NCBI GenBank assembly: GCA_023229385.1 | Contig: JALNZI010000002.1 | Location: forward strand, 62,001 to 126,000 | Direction of reading: 5' to 3' | Length of the DNA stretch: 64,000 nucleotides | From: Candidatus Omnitrophota bacterium | GTDB taxonomy: Bacteria; Omnitrophota; Gorgyraeia; Gygaellales; Profunditerraquicolaceae | Part shown: one piece after another, positions 32,652 through 42,397 of the stretch | Position numbering within the stretch: the stretch's first letter is position 1 | How the letters are laid out: each line of letters opens with the position of its first letter | The notes under the pieces: generated by a model | Told to the model about the DNA's origin: nothing | The model's database searches: none | What the model saw: only the letters and a program-made list of their open reading frames with translations | Made by a program: the position numbers and the translations under genes

Positions 32652-34289
32652 TTATCCCTGTTGAGATGCCATTAACTTTTCAAACTCTGCCTTCTCTTCA
32701 GGTGACTCCGCAACAACACCCTCTGTAGTTAGGAATAGCCCCGCCACGCTTGCTGCATTTTCCAAAGCACATCTTACTACTTTTGTAGGATCAATAACAC
32801 CTGAAAGCATAAGATCCTCAAATTTATCTGTCAATGCATTGTAACCAAAATTCACATTACCCTGCGAATCTCTCAAAATTGTGCTTCGAACTACCTCTCC
32901 ATTAATACCAGCATTTTGTACAATAGTATCTATGGGAGATAACAGGGCTTTTAAAATAATATCAACTCCTAATCGTTGTTCACTATTATTTCCAATATCT
33001 GTTCTGCTAAATAATTCACCAGATACTCGTAAATATGCTACTCCTCCCCCAGGAACAATGCCCTCCTCAACTGCTGCCCGGGTAGCATGCAAAGCATCCT
33101 CAATACGAGCCTTCTTTTCATTGATCTCAGCCTCAGAAGCAGCCCCAACTCTTAAAATAGCTACTCCTCCGGCCAATTTAGCCAAACGTTCCTCAAGTTT
33201 CTGCTTATCGAACTCAGAAGGCCCCTTATCAATCAGATTTCGTATCTGCTGGATTCTTTCCTTTAAAGCCTCTTGACTACCCGCACCCCCAACTAAAGTT
33301 GTGCTATCCTTAGTTATAATGGCTTTTTCAACTGTACCAAGATCCTGCAGAGTAGCGTTCTTCAGTTTTGTTCCATAGTCATCATTAAAAACCACTCCTC
33401 CAGTTAAAGTAGCAATATCCTGAAGAATGTCCTTACGGCGATCACCAAAACCCGGAGCCTTAATAGCACAAATAGGCAGATTCATTTTCATACGATTTAC
33501 TATAAGGGTTTTAAGAGCATCCCCAGCAACATCCTCAGCTATAATAAGTATAGACTGGTTTACTTGTAAAACTGCGTTTAGTATTCCTACTAAATCTGCA
33601 GGATTGACCAAGTTCCCATCATAAAATAGAACCCTGCATTTTTCCAATACAGTATCAAACGTGGTTAGTCGATTTATAAAATAATGTGATAAATAACCCC
33701 GATCAAGAACCATACCCTCTACAAAATCTACATAAGTTTCAAAATTATCAGAAGTCTCTACAGTAATAACGCCATCATTGCCTACCTTTTCCATAGCATC
33801 AGCTATAAGATTACCAATAGCAGGATCATTATTAGCTGAAATGGTTCCCACCTGAATAATCTCTTCTTTGGTAGAAACCTTTTTTGACAATTTTTTTAAT
33901 TCTTTTACAACTTCGGTAACAGTAAGATCTATCCCTCGTTTAATCTCTACTGGATTGGATCCAGCAGTTAATCTCTTTATACCCTCATGAATAATAGCCT
34001 GAGCCAAAACCGTTGCTGAAGTGGTCCCGTCGCCTGCAGTTTCTGCTGTCTTAGATGCCACTTGCTTAATCAACTGAGCCCCCATGTTCTCTACAACGTC
34101 CTTCATAAAAACTTCTTTTGCTACAGTAACACCATCCTTTGTAATCAAGGGTCCCCCATACTTCTTATCCAAAATAACATTTCTACCCTTTGGACCTAGT
34201 GTTACTTTTACCATCTTAGCCAGTGCATCTACACCCTTTTTTAATCGTTCTCGGGCTTCTGTATCATATAACAAAATTCTTGATTCCAT
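32652..34289 (-). CDS. groEL: GroEL-type chaperonin
   Basis: The 545-residue chaperonin has the full-length pattern, including VTLGPKGRNVILDK, AGDGTTSATVLA and GGGVAYLR. It lacks the Gly-Gly-Met tail of bacterial GroEL. No groES gene is seen in this window. Phage GroELs are known in some jumbo phages and fold large virion proteins. AAGGAT precedes the ATG. Confidence 0.93.
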   Translation of the reverse strand: MESRILLYDTEARERLKKGVDALAKMVKVTLGPKGRNVILDKKYGGPLITKDGVTVAKEVFMKDVVENMGAQLIKQVASKTAETAGDGTTSATVLAQAIIHEGIKRLTAGSNPVEIKRGIDLTVTEVVKELKKLSKKVSTKEEIIQVGTISANNDPAIGNLIADAMEKVGNDGVITVETSDNFETYVDFVEGMVLDRGYLSHYFINRLTTFDTVLEKCRVLFYDGNLVNPADLVGILNAVLQVNQSILIIAEDVAGDALKTLIVNRMKMNLPICAIKAPGFGDRRKDILQDIATLTGGVVFNDDYGTKLKNATLQDLGTVEKAIITKDSTTLVGGAGSQEALKERIQQIRNLIDKGPSEFDKQKLEERLAKLAGGVAILRVGAASEAEINEKKARIEDALHATRAAVEEGIVPGGGVAYLRVSGELFSRTDIGNNSEQRLGVDIILKALLSPIDTIVQNAGINGEVVRSTILRDSQGNVNFGYNALTDKFEDLMLSGVIDPTKVVRCALENAASVAGLFLTTEGVVAESPEEKAEFEKLMASQQG

Positions 34290-34309
34290 GTGCTTTATCC
34301 TTATATAAA

Positions 34310-34495
34310 TTATTCAATTATGTTATGTTTTTTATTATACTTTTCTTTTACTTCTTTGTACAAATCTTCAATCTCTACACATCTTGTTATAGATAAATCT
34401 GTATTAGCATCTCTAACAAGATAAGAGCATTTACCATCAAGCAAGTCTAACAATGCACTTTCAAGTTCTTCTATATATTGGTCGCGATCAACCAT
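34310..34495 (-). CDS. 61-aa acidic helical protein
   Basis: GGGAT precedes ATG 34495. It is an acidic, mostly helical protein upstream of GroEL. The function is unknown. Confidence 0.6.
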   Translation of the reverse strand: MVDRDQYIEELESALLDLLDGKCSYLVRDANTDLSITRCVEIEDLYKEVKEKYNKKHNIIE

Positions 34496-34497
34496 GT

Positions 34498-35091
34498 TTA
34501 ATCCCTTTCAAAATAAAGTAATGTTGGATTGTTTGTATGAATATTATACAAATTTTTAAACTCATCTCCAAACTGTTTTCTATCAAAAGGTCTGGTTATC
34601 AAATGCATACCAATAGCTGTAGGTATTTCAGTTATAATTTTATCCCCCTCTGGCCTACATTTATAAATAAAATCTTTTATATCAACAACAGGTCTTATTA
34701 GAGGATAATCAATATCTATTACCCACCTATGATCTAATCCTGCTGTAGTTACTCCACAAGCATGATCAAACACCCTAGCACTCTTCTTAAAGTCTACGTT
34801 TGAAATGTAATCTGCTAATATTTTTAAAGATTCCAATGTGCATTTTCTAAAGGATCTGGCATTAATATTTAACATTGCTCGAGCCCGAAACATCCTGCAT
34901 AAATTCTTAATCTCATCCCAATGATCGGACAGGTCATTTAAAGACTTAATATAATACACTTTTATAACATGTGTATCTTTTAATAGCTCCGGATGATCTT
35001 TCTTTCTCTGAAGAATCTGCAAATGATAGAAAATATCTTCAGAAGGAAAATCTAGCAAAGTACTTAGTTTTTCGTAATTATTGATAATCAT
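34498..35091 (-). CDS. 197-aa conserved phage protein
   Basis: The sequence has blocks such as LCRMFRARAMLNINARSFRK, HRWVIDIDYP and IGMHLITRPFD, which look like a conserved enzyme core. I recall similar proteins in large phages, but I cannot name a function. It overlaps the polymerase gene by four bases. Confidence 0.6.
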   Translation of the reverse strand: MIINNYEKLSTLLDFPSEDIFYHLQILQRKKDHPELLKDTHVIKVYYIKSLNDLSDHWDEIKNLCRMFRARAMLNINARSFRKCTLESLKILADYISNVDFKKSARVFDHACGVTTAGLDHRWVIDIDYPLIRPVVDIKDFIYKCRPEGDKIITEIPTAIGMHLITRPFDRKQFGDEFKNLYNIHTNNPTLLYFERD

Positions 35092-38012
35092 AATTTATCA
35101 GCCATCTCAACTAACTCAAATTTCTCGAATATACCTATTAACTGTTCATCCAAATCTTTCTTATTATCAATCTCCACCATATCCCCCCAACGCTTACCAA
35201 TCTTAGCCTCAGCCTCAATCTTTACATGAAGTTCGGGTAAAGGTAAATCGAATTCCTGAAATGCAATTTGTATAACATATTTTAAATGCTCTTTTGGAGT
35301 ATTAAATACTAAGGAATCATATACTGTTAAATTTAATTTTACTGGAATTTTCTGTTGCCATAACTTTGATAATATACGAACTCCTGCCATCAAAGTCAAA
35401 TCTGATGCAGAGCCTTGTACTGGGGAATTTTTACTTTGCCTTTCAAGTCCAATATCGTTTCTAAGCTTAAGCTCTGGAATGTGCCTTCTACGCCCATGAA
35501 TACAACTTACATAACCATCCCGCCTACAATCTAAATGTAGTTTGTTAAGAAACCCAAAACCCTTTCTATAACGCTTTCTAATACTTTCTAAAACTCTCTC
35601 AGCCTCCCTCAAAGGTATGTTTAATGACTTTGCTATAGCCGGAGCTGTTCTACCATAAATAGGACCAAAAACTACTTCGGTTTTAGCATCCTGACGCTGC
35701 TCCTTAGTAACATCTTTAGTTAGATCAGCAAACATTTCAGGTGTTATATCATCCTTTGAAGGTAAAATACGATTGTAATAAACTACTCCAGCCATAACCT
35801 TGTGTATATCAAGACCAAATTCTATATCTCTGATCATGCGCTCGTCTTGACTCATTGAAGCCCATACCCTAAACTCCATAGCCTTACCATCTAACTCTAA
35901 TAAATAACACCCTTCTTCAGCTATAAAAGTATTTTTTATATCCGTTGCAGTAGCTTTACGGGGTATATTATTTAGGTTAGGGACCCTTGAAGATGGTCTT
36001 CCTGTTTTTGTTCCAGTTAAAAAATACTGAGTATGAATTCTGTCATTAAAATCTATATGATTTAATAACCCATCCACAAATGTAGACTTTAATTGCATTA
36101 ACTTCCGAGTTGTAGATATAATATTACAGGCATCATTACGTTCTGACAACTGCTCTAACACTGCAGAATTAGTGCTGGGAGTTGTTGTGGGTTTTTTATC
36201 CTTACCCTTCGTAAAATCAATGACAGGCAACCCTAAATAAACAAAAAGAAAGTTCCTAAGCTGCACAGGAGACTTTGGATTAAATACCAAAAATTTCTTC
36301 TTAGCAGAAATACTCTCAAAATAACCTTCAAACCTGGGATAACGCTTTCTTAATTTTTCATTCTCACCATATTTAATTAAATATTCCGATCTCTTTTGAG
36401 CATTTTGAGAATTTATAAAACCTATAACCGAGGGATCGGAATTTAATGAATTTCTCAAGTCAACTATTTTCTCTCCATAGCTCTTCTGTAAATTTTCTAG
36501 ATGCTGCTTATCAACCCTTACACCCCAAACCTCTGTCATAATTAACATTATCTGAGCAGGCATCATTATATCAAATAAAGTAAATTCTAAACCATCCTGC
36601 TGAATTAGGGGTAGCATAGCCTTATAAGCCCTAAATGTCACATCGGCATCACAGCTAGAATATGGGTAAATAAGATTATTAGGTATGTCAGAATAGGATA
36701 TTTGTATCTTTTCTTTTACTAATAACCTAGCTAATAAATCTTGAGAATCATTTATACTTACCTCATCCTCCTCAAGCTCCTCCTCTATACTATTTAATTC
36801 ATCTAATGAATTTTGCTCTTGTGATTCTAAAACATAGGCCTTGTTAGCATCATCCGTAGTTTCATCAATAGAATAAAATTCATCCTTAAGTTTTTGTAAC
36901 TTGTCCTCACCCTCAGATTTTTTATCTTTCAAATCTTTAATTTTATCCTTTAATTCTTTCTTTTTATCATCCTTTTCTTTTTTCTTTGCTATTTTTAATG
37001 TATTAACATATTGTTCTAATTCAGTCTCATACCCCCCAACATCTGTATACTCCCAGGCCAAGGCTCCTAAGTTATGGGCTGTATTTTCATCTAACAAATA
37101 CGACATTAACAAAGTATCGGCATAGAAACCCCTAACTTTGATGTCATACTGCATTAACATCTTAATATCAAAGGATCCATTTTGCATTATCTTCTTTTGC
37201 TCATTCTCCATAACAGACTTAATCTGAGCCCATACATATTCATTATTCTGCACACAAAAATCATTTCTAAGATCCAACAAAACTGCAGTTCTCTCCTCCC
37301 AACTAAACGTCATAATAAAAACAGTATCTTTAAGAAAGTCCGTACCTGTAGTTTCACAGTCAAAAGCCCATTCAGGTTGCTCATTAAGATTCTTAATAAG
37401 CCAATCAAATTGAAGCCTGCTTTCAATTGTATAATAACTCCTGGGCTGGGTTTGCTGAATCACATTGCCCGACTTCAGCAAATTCACAGCATTTCTCATA
37501 TCACTAAAAAATTGAGGCTTCTTAGTAGCATCATATTGAATAGCTGAAGGACTCCAAGTAGCAAACAAAGCACAATTATACTTCTGACTTTCGAACCTTC
37601 TACCTCGCATCTTTGTAATAGTTCCCAAATTGGGTAAAAATGTTGATACAGGTGTATTACCTAATAATACTATTATCTCTGGCTTCAGTAATTCTATTTC
37701 TTTTTCTAAATACTGAAAGCAGCTTTTAATATCGTCTTTAGATGGTTTCTTACCATTTGCAGGCTTACAGCAACACATATTAGTCATAGCTACACGATCT
37801 CTAGCCAATCCAGACTGTTCTAAAGCCTCTCCGAGCATTTGTCCTGCAAGCCCTGAAATAGGACCACTCTGCAGATCATTGGATGACGGAGCCTCGCCTA
37901 TTATAAGCATTTTGGCACTATCTGGCAAAACAGAATGAACCACTCTAACTCCGTTCTTACATAAAGAACAACTTTGACAATTATTTATATGTTGGGAGTT
38001 AATCATTGCCAT
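35088..38012 (-). CDS. DNA polymerase I with N-terminal UDG-like domain
   Basis: Residues 1-185 resemble family-4 uracil-DNA glycosylase with iron-sulfur cysteines (C15, C18, C82, C98) and GEAPSSND. The HPSA block is SPSA, so the usual His is lost. Then comes a 3'-5' exonuclease (FDCETTG, D218/E220) with a long charged coiled-coil insert, and a family-A polymerase (GRPSSRVPNLNNIP, motif A ELDGKAMEFR, FGPIYG, motif C TVYDSLVF). There is no 5'-nuclease domain; FEN is separate. It is the replicative polymerase and may sense uracil. Confidence 0.9.
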   Translation of the reverse strand: MAMINSQHINNCQSCSLCKNGVRVVHSVLPDSAKMLIIGEAPSSNDLQSGPISGLAGQMLGEALEQSGLARDRVAMTNMCCCKPANGKKPSKDDIKSCFQYLEKEIELLKPEIIVLLGNTPVSTFLPNLGTITKMRGRRFESQKYNCALFATWSPSAIQYDATKKPQFFSDMRNAVNLLKSGNVIQQTQPRSYYTIESRLQFDWLIKNLNEQPEWAFDCETTGTDFLKDTVFIMTFSWEERTAVLLDLRNDFCVQNNEYVWAQIKSVMENEQKKIMQNGSFDIKMLMQYDIKVRGFYADTLLMSYLLDENTAHNLGALAWEYTDVGGYETELEQYVNTLKIAKKKEKDDKKKELKDKIKDLKDKKSEGEDKLQKLKDEFYSIDETTDDANKAYVLESQEQNSLDELNSIEEELEEDEVSINDSQDLLARLLVKEKIQISYSDIPNNLIYPYSSCDADVTFRAYKAMLPLIQQDGLEFTLFDIMMPAQIMLIMTEVWGVRVDKQHLENLQKSYGEKIVDLRNSLNSDPSVIGFINSQNAQKRSEYLIKYGENEKLRKRYPRFEGYFESISAKKKFLVFNPKSPVQLRNFLFVYLGLPVIDFTKGKDKKPTTTPSTNSAVLEQLSERNDACNIISTTRKLMQLKSTFVDGLLNHIDFNDRIHTQYFLTGTKTGRPSSRVPNLNNIPRKATATDIKNTFIAEEGCYLLELDGKAMEFRVWASMSQDERMIRDIEFGLDIHKVMAGVVYYNRILPSKDDITPEMFADLTKDVTKEQRQDAKTEVVFGPIYGRTAPAIAKSLNIPLREAERVLESIRKRYRKGFGFLNKLHLDCRRDGYVSCIHGRRRHIPELKLRNDIGLERQSKNSPVQGSASDLTLMAGVRILSKLWQQKIPVKLNLTVYDSLVFNTPKEHLKYVIQIAFQEFDLPLPELHVKIEAEAKIGKRWGDMVEIDNKKDLDEQLIGIFEKFELVEMADKL

Positions 38013-38266
38013 TCAGGTTTATCTCCGTTTACAAAATCAAGTTGATGCCCTATTAAATTATACAAACCCCAAACATCCTTAAACATTAAATAACCTTGTA
38101 AGTACCCAGCAGCTAAAGCTCCAAATATTTGTGACATAGCATAGCAAAGTAATAATCTCCACATCAATAGTTCATGCCCCACTTGAGCAATTATCAATGA
38201 TACAAACACTAATGATAAAACAAAACAAATTATAAATCTATCTCTATACCACTTTGCAATATTCAT
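38003..38266 (-). CDS. 87-aa membrane protein
   Basis: Three hydrophobic segments span about residues 10-30, 32-52 and 54-70. The ATG 38266 has GAGG five bases upstream. It is upstream of the polymerase with a 10-base overlap. The function is unknown. Confidence 0.6.
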   Translation of the reverse strand: MNIAKWYRDRFIICFVLSLVFVSLIIAQVGHELLMWRLLLCYAMSQIFGALAAGYLQGYLMFKDVWGLYNLIGHQLDFVNGDKPEWQ

Positions 38267-38278
38267 ATTCACCTCACT

Positions 38279-38476
38279 TTAGATCATCTCATTCCAAGCA
38301 CAAAATATTCTCATCCAATCCTCTACAAATTTATCGTCTACCTCACCACAGTGTTTCATATTTTCTTTAAAGGGTTTTATACTATTTTCAATCTCCTCTA
38401 AAAATTCAAGCAAGCTAATCTTACGAGGAAAACAGATTTCCGTCATATCTTCACAAGATCTGGTATCCTTGTCCAT
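38279..38476 (-). CDS. 65-aa acidic protein
   Basis: An acidic protein with a CFPRKIS stretch and helical C-terminus. It uses the same GAGGTGAATATG start context as its downstream neighbour. The function is unknown. Confidence 0.55.
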   Translation of the reverse strand: MDKDTRSCEDMTEICFPRKISLLEFLEEIENSIKPFKENMKHCGEVDDKFVEDWMRIFCAWNEMI

Positions 38477-38483
38477 ATTCACC

Positions 38484-38675
38484 TCACCTCAAGTCGGATT
38501 CAAAAGCCCCCGTATCATTAAATTTGTCCGCAGTTACCTCATAAACTCTTGAGTTCCAAACTATGTATTTATAGCCCAACTTTCTTGCAGGTTTAAGTAG
38601 TTCGCCTATACTGCCGATAAAAGTTGTACAATTTAATGTATTTTTCCATAAAAAATCTGATATTGTGTCCGGCAT
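38484..38675 (-). CDS. 63-aa phage protein, unknown
   Basis: GGAGAT lies before ATG 38675. A beta-rich core (YKYIVWNSRVYEV) with a hydrophobic centre. The function is unknown. Confidence 0.55.
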   Translation of the reverse strand: MPDTISDFLWKNTLNCTTFIGSIGELLKPARKLGYKYIVWNSRVYEVTADKFNDTGAFESDLR

Positions 38676-38676
38676 T

Positions 38677-39639
38677 TTAAATCTCCTTTGATATGTTTTT
38701 AGTGTTAATTAGTTCAGTCCAATCACCATCATCTACTTTATACCAAGCCCCAAACCCTTTAGGTAATGTTTTTAAATTAGAGCTTGAGGTTCTATATGCA
38801 TGATCATAAAAATATTGTCGGGTAATTCCTAACTTCTGTAGTATTTTTGTGAGATTTCTTTTGGGTATTACAACTATATCTATAATCTTATTTGAATTTA
38901 TATTAAAATGTTTTACAAACTCATCTCGCTTAACCTTAGATTTGTTATCCGAAGATTCAGCCAAAAATCTAAATTTCCAGACACCATTACTTTTTAACGA
39001 AAGATCTTCATTGATTACACCCACATCACTAAGATCTTTGTAAAGCTTTTTCCATAATACCTTGCCACTTACATTCTCTTGCCTTGCAATACTACTAAGC
39101 TTTACACCACCCAAAACAATCTGCTTAACTATATGCAAAAGATGTGTTGGTATGCTACTCCAAAAATCTATTTCTTTGGTGCAATCTTCAAAAAGATGCA
39201 ATTTGCTTATTAATTCTGAGGATCCGGATATATTATCTATATCATCACAATAAAATATTGTTCTTTTTGATGGGGGATTAAAATTGAAGGTTTTTAAATC
39301 ATAAAAATAATTTTTAATCAGATATGTAAAATTTATTGCAAAATTACTACTGGGTCCATACATAGTAAAGTATTTATAGCAATACTCTTTTATATCTGAA
39401 ACCATATCCTCTTCAGGAATTCTATTGCTGATCTTATAATTAGTCTTTCTAAAGCTTCTTATAGATACTAATATATAGGGCTGAACTAAGCCCCACAAAA
39501 ATATAAATTCAGCACCCATCACGACAAATTTTATTGTAATACCTCCCTCTAAAGTCTCGGGAACACTCAAGGGTTTACAGCAATTACAGGCTGCTAAATT
39601 AATAGAATCAATAAGTTGTTTTTTATCAGCCTCATTCAT
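38677..39639 (-). CDS. 320-aa phage protein with a possible HTH
   Basis: The middle has a helix-turn-helix-like KLSSIARQENVSGKVLWKKL, and the C-terminus carries the WYKVDDGDW motif shared with the gene at 32344. The N-terminal half is helical with paired Cys. It may regulate transcription or bind DNA. I cannot assign a family. Confidence 0.5.
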   Translation of the reverse strand: MNEADKKQLIDSINLAACNCCKPLSVPETLEGGITIKFVVMGAEFIFLWGLVQPYILVSIRSFRKTNYKISNRIPEEDMVSDIKEYCYKYFTMYGPSSNFAINFTYLIKNYFYDLKTFNFNPPSKRTIFYCDDIDNISGSSELISKLHLFEDCTKEIDFWSSIPTHLLHIVKQIVLGGVKLSSIARQENVSGKVLWKKLYKDLSDVGVINEDLSLKSNGVWKFRFLAESSDNKSKVKRDEFVKHFNINSNKIIDIVVIPKRNLTKILQKLGITRQYFYDHAYRTSSSNLKTLPKGFGAWYKVDDGDWTELINTKNISKEI

Positions 39640-39680
39640 AACAATTCCAATATATAAAATTTAATTACTAAAATCAAGGT

Positions 39681-39708
39681 GGGTGGCAAGCCTCCTGACC
39701 TACCACCC
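39681..39708 (-). terminator. Possible stem-loop after the 81-aa gene
   Basis: GGGTGG (39708-39703 on the transcript) pairs with CCACCC (39686-39681). There is no U run, so a Rho-independent terminator is doubtful. Confidence 0.3.
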
Positions 39709-39713
39709 TTACA

Positions 39714-39959
39714 TTATTTACCTACAGGTCTCTTGTCCAGTTTTTTTTCCGCAATCATCTTCTCAATGTCTTCAATGTGCAGACAATCAACAAGGCAAGC
39801 ACTTGTTACTGGTTGTTGAATTGGGGCAATCACACCATTACAATAATCGTTTCCTGCCGTTGCACTGTGCAACACTCCAAACGCCATCACCTTTCCTGCA
39901 AAATCAAGCTGAATAACCTTGTCTCCATTAAACACAATTCTACCATTCCTATAATGCAT
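39714..39959 (-). CDS. 81-aa phage protein, unknown
   Basis: AAAGGAGAAA lies before ATG 39959, which decides the start over the longer frame. The protein has a beta-rich first half with CNG and CLVDC and a charged tail. The function is unknown. Confidence 0.6.
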   Translation of the reverse strand: MHYRNGRIVFNGDKVIQLDFAGKVMAFGVLHSATAGNDYCNGVIAPIQQPVTSACLVDCLHIEDIEKMIAEKKLDKRPVGK

Positions 39960-40073
39960 AATGTTTCTCCTTTGGGCGGCTTGCACCCCAATACGCACTT
40001 AAGCTGACGAAATTAGCCTAAATGCATTTTGCTTTTGATTAGTTAGTAATACTGCGTTTTCTTCTTCCACAGC

Positions 40074-40595
40074 TTACATAAAAATAGATGTAAACTCAGA
40101 ATAAAGATTTAATAAGGTTTCATACTTTTCATCTACAATTTGTTTGTCTATAATAAAGGCCCAACTACAAATTGCTATCCAATCAGCATAAACATCTATA
40201 CTACCCCTATGCTCTAATAAGACACTTAGTATCCTTCTCTCAAAAGCCTCACATAACTTCTTATATTCTAACAAAGTATATTTTGTCTTTAAATCTAAAC
40301 TAACATTACACTTTTCTAGAAACTCATCATAGTTTTTATTAATCTGATCCTGAAAATTATTCTCTACAAGAATATAAGCATCATGAGTATTAATGCCTTC
40401 CTTTCTAGCTACAAATTGAACAGCATTACCCCCAAAATTGCAAGAAAAGCAATTCCACAAACCCTCTTCATTAAAGGATGCCGATCCAAAGTTCTGGTCA
40501 TCATGGAAAGGACATAAAAATAAAGTCTCCCCCGCAACCTGGATATCCTGCATTTCTATACCATAATGGTCCATAATCTCTAATAAGGAATGCAT
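40074..40595 (-). CDS. DNA primase, CHC2 zinc-binding part
   Basis: C28, H31, C49 and C52 (CPFH ... CFSC) form the CHC2 finger of DnaG primases, with the following GGNAVQFV helix typical of the domain. The C-terminal 100 residues are helical and have no TOPRIM. It must work with the catalytic part at 28823. It is transcribed in the helicase cluster. Confidence 0.8.
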   Translation of the reverse strand: MHSLLEIMDHYGIEMQDIQVAGETLFLCPFHDDQNFGSASFNEEGLWNCFSCNFGGNAVQFVARKEGINTHDAYILVENNFQDQINKNYDEFLEKCNVSLDLKTKYTLLEYKKLCEAFERRILSVLLEHRGSIDVYADWIAICSWAFIIDKQIVDEKYETLLNLYSEFTSIFM

Positions 40596-40597
40596 TA

Positions 40598-41950
40598 TTA
40601 CCCGCCCCCAGTTATTTGTTTTGGCTCTTGACTATCTCTTGGAATTGTCTTCATATTTCTATCCCCAACATACTTCCATTCATTATTTATATATAATGAG
40701 AATGTTTTGTTCTTAGGACCATACCTATTCTTTTTAATTGATACATTCAAATTATTACTTCCAGCATCAAACTCACTATCATCCTGCCAAAGATGACAAA
40801 CCAAATGACACACATTTTGAAAATAATGGGATTCTCCAATATGTTCAGTACCCATCTTCTCCTTATCTTTTAATTTTTTACCCTCTCTATTTTCCTGCAT
40901 ACTTCCAATAATAGGTACCCCGTAAGATCGGGCAATACGTCTTAATTCTACGCCTAAATTTTTAAATTTCTCACTGGTATTTCCCCAGGGTGTTAAAGGC
41001 TCCATCTCATTAATATAATCGATTATAGCTACGTCCGGAAACTTACCATACTGAGCTCTATGAAGTTCAAATTCACCTATTATATCAGCAGAGGTGGATT
41101 TATCAGGTATATCTATAATTCTTAAAGGATACTGCTTTTCTGCTATATCAATTAAAGATGACCTATACTCTAAACCCTCTTGACCTAAGTTACCTTTAAT
41201 CATATTATCAAAACTTAATCTGGCATGCCTAGCATCAAGCATATGCTCATAATCATCTATGGCAACCTCAAGAGTAAATACTGTAGTATCTTTTTTCTCT
41301 AAAAAAGCAAAATTATATGCCATATTCAGTTTTGTCATGGTTTTATATGATCCCGATCCAGCATATAATAGCACTATATGTCCGGGACGTAATCCCCCAT
41401 TAGTATATTTGTCAAGCCCCTCCATATTGTAAGGTATTCCAGGTATTTTTCCAGGATCTCTTTCCATCTCACGATAATACTCCCAGCGTTCTCTAGCCGA
41501 CTCATAAATCCACCTACGCTCACGATGTCCTGCCTCTAAAGGACTTACTAAACCTGATAAAGATGTAATATTCTGTCTGACAATCTCACCTATATTAGAA
41601 CTCTTAATACCCGCCCTAACATTTTCTGCAACCTCTACTAATTTTCTTCTTGTATACATTGTAAATAAATCTTGTAACCTTACACGCAACTCCGATAAAT
41701 CTGGCTCCACATGCTCAATCTCTTTAATAAATAATTTAACATCAGGATCTTCAGACTTATCTACAACAATATTGACTGTAGGATAAACAGAGTAGGGGGG
41801 CTTTAAAAAATTAGAAAATTCTTGGTAGGCTTTTATAGTGATCTCATGATCAAGCCAAGAAATGGGTATATTTCTCCAAAAATTGGGACCCTTTAAACAT
41901 GCCGCTAAAACATAACACTCTGTTGCATAATCTCGAAACTCTTGATTCAT
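40598..41950 (-). CDS. DnaB-type replicative helicase
   Basis: The 450-residue protein has an N-terminal helical collar domain and a RecA-type motor with a Walker A-like AGSGSYKT (197-204), Walker B AIIDYINEM and a C-terminal Arg-containing KKNRYGPKNKTF. The Walker A has Tyr where Gly precedes the Lys. It would unwind DNA at the fork with the loader at 42387 and split primase. Confidence 0.8.
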   Translation of the reverse strand: MNQEFRDYATECYVLAACLKGPNFWRNIPISWLDHEITIKAYQEFSNFLKPPYSVYPTVNIVVDKSEDPDVKLFIKEIEHVEPDLSELRVRLQDLFTMYTRRKLVEVAENVRAGIKSSNIGEIVRQNITSLSGLVSPLEAGHRERRWIYESARERWEYYREMERDPGKIPGIPYNMEGLDKYTNGGLRPGHIVLLYAGSGSYKTMTKLNMAYNFAFLEKKDTTVFTLEVAIDDYEHMLDARHARLSFDNMIKGNLGQEGLEYRSSLIDIAEKQYPLRIIDIPDKSTSADIIGEFELHRAQYGKFPDVAIIDYINEMEPLTPWGNTSEKFKNLGVELRRIARSYGVPIIGSMQENREGKKLKDKEKMGTEHIGESHYFQNVCHLVCHLWQDDSEFDAGSNNLNVSIKKNRYGPKNKTFSLYINNEWKYVGDRNMKTIPRDSQEPKQITGGG

Positions 41951-41968
41951 AAATCTTTCTATTGTTTA

Positions 41969-42397
41969 TTACTTTATGGATTTATTACTATGAAATATTA
42001 CAATCATGCTATCATGTTTACCTTTATTCTTTGTAGTGTATTCACCCTTAGTATTATATCCTTTAAATGCTACTCTACCCTTTAAAAATCTTATTTCTGC
42101 ATTTGGTAGAATCAACTCATGAAATTGCTTTGTTCCTGTTGCTGCGGGAATTAATAATACGCAAGTTTTTCCTTTCTTCCATTGCTCATAAGCTTTCTGA
42201 ATAAACTTCGGCTTATCTTTCCTATTATAGGGTGGATTCACAAAATTGGATTTTCCCCACTCGAGAGAGAGACCATCAAAATCAGCATTTAAAGGACAGG
42301 GATCAAAATCAAAATGAAATTCATTATCTAATTGCTTGTATAACCAATCCGGTGTCTCCCAATTATCGTTATTTACTAACCCATCCCTATTTTTCAT
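41969..42397 (-). CDS. Phage N6-adenine DNA methyltransferase (Dam type)
   Basis: The start WETPDWLYKQLDNEF and the motif NPPYNRK match the small phage Dam family. The 142 residues are full length for this group. It probably methylates phage DNA to resist restriction. It overlaps the loader gene by 11 bases. Confidence 0.85.
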   Translation of the reverse strand: MKNRDGLVNNDNWETPDWLYKQLDNEFHFDFDPCPLNADFDGLSLEWGKSNFVNPPYNRKDKPKFIQKAYEQWKKGKTCVLLIPAATGTKQFHELILPNAEIRFLKGRVAFKGYNTKGEYTTKNKGKHDSMIVIFHSNKSIK

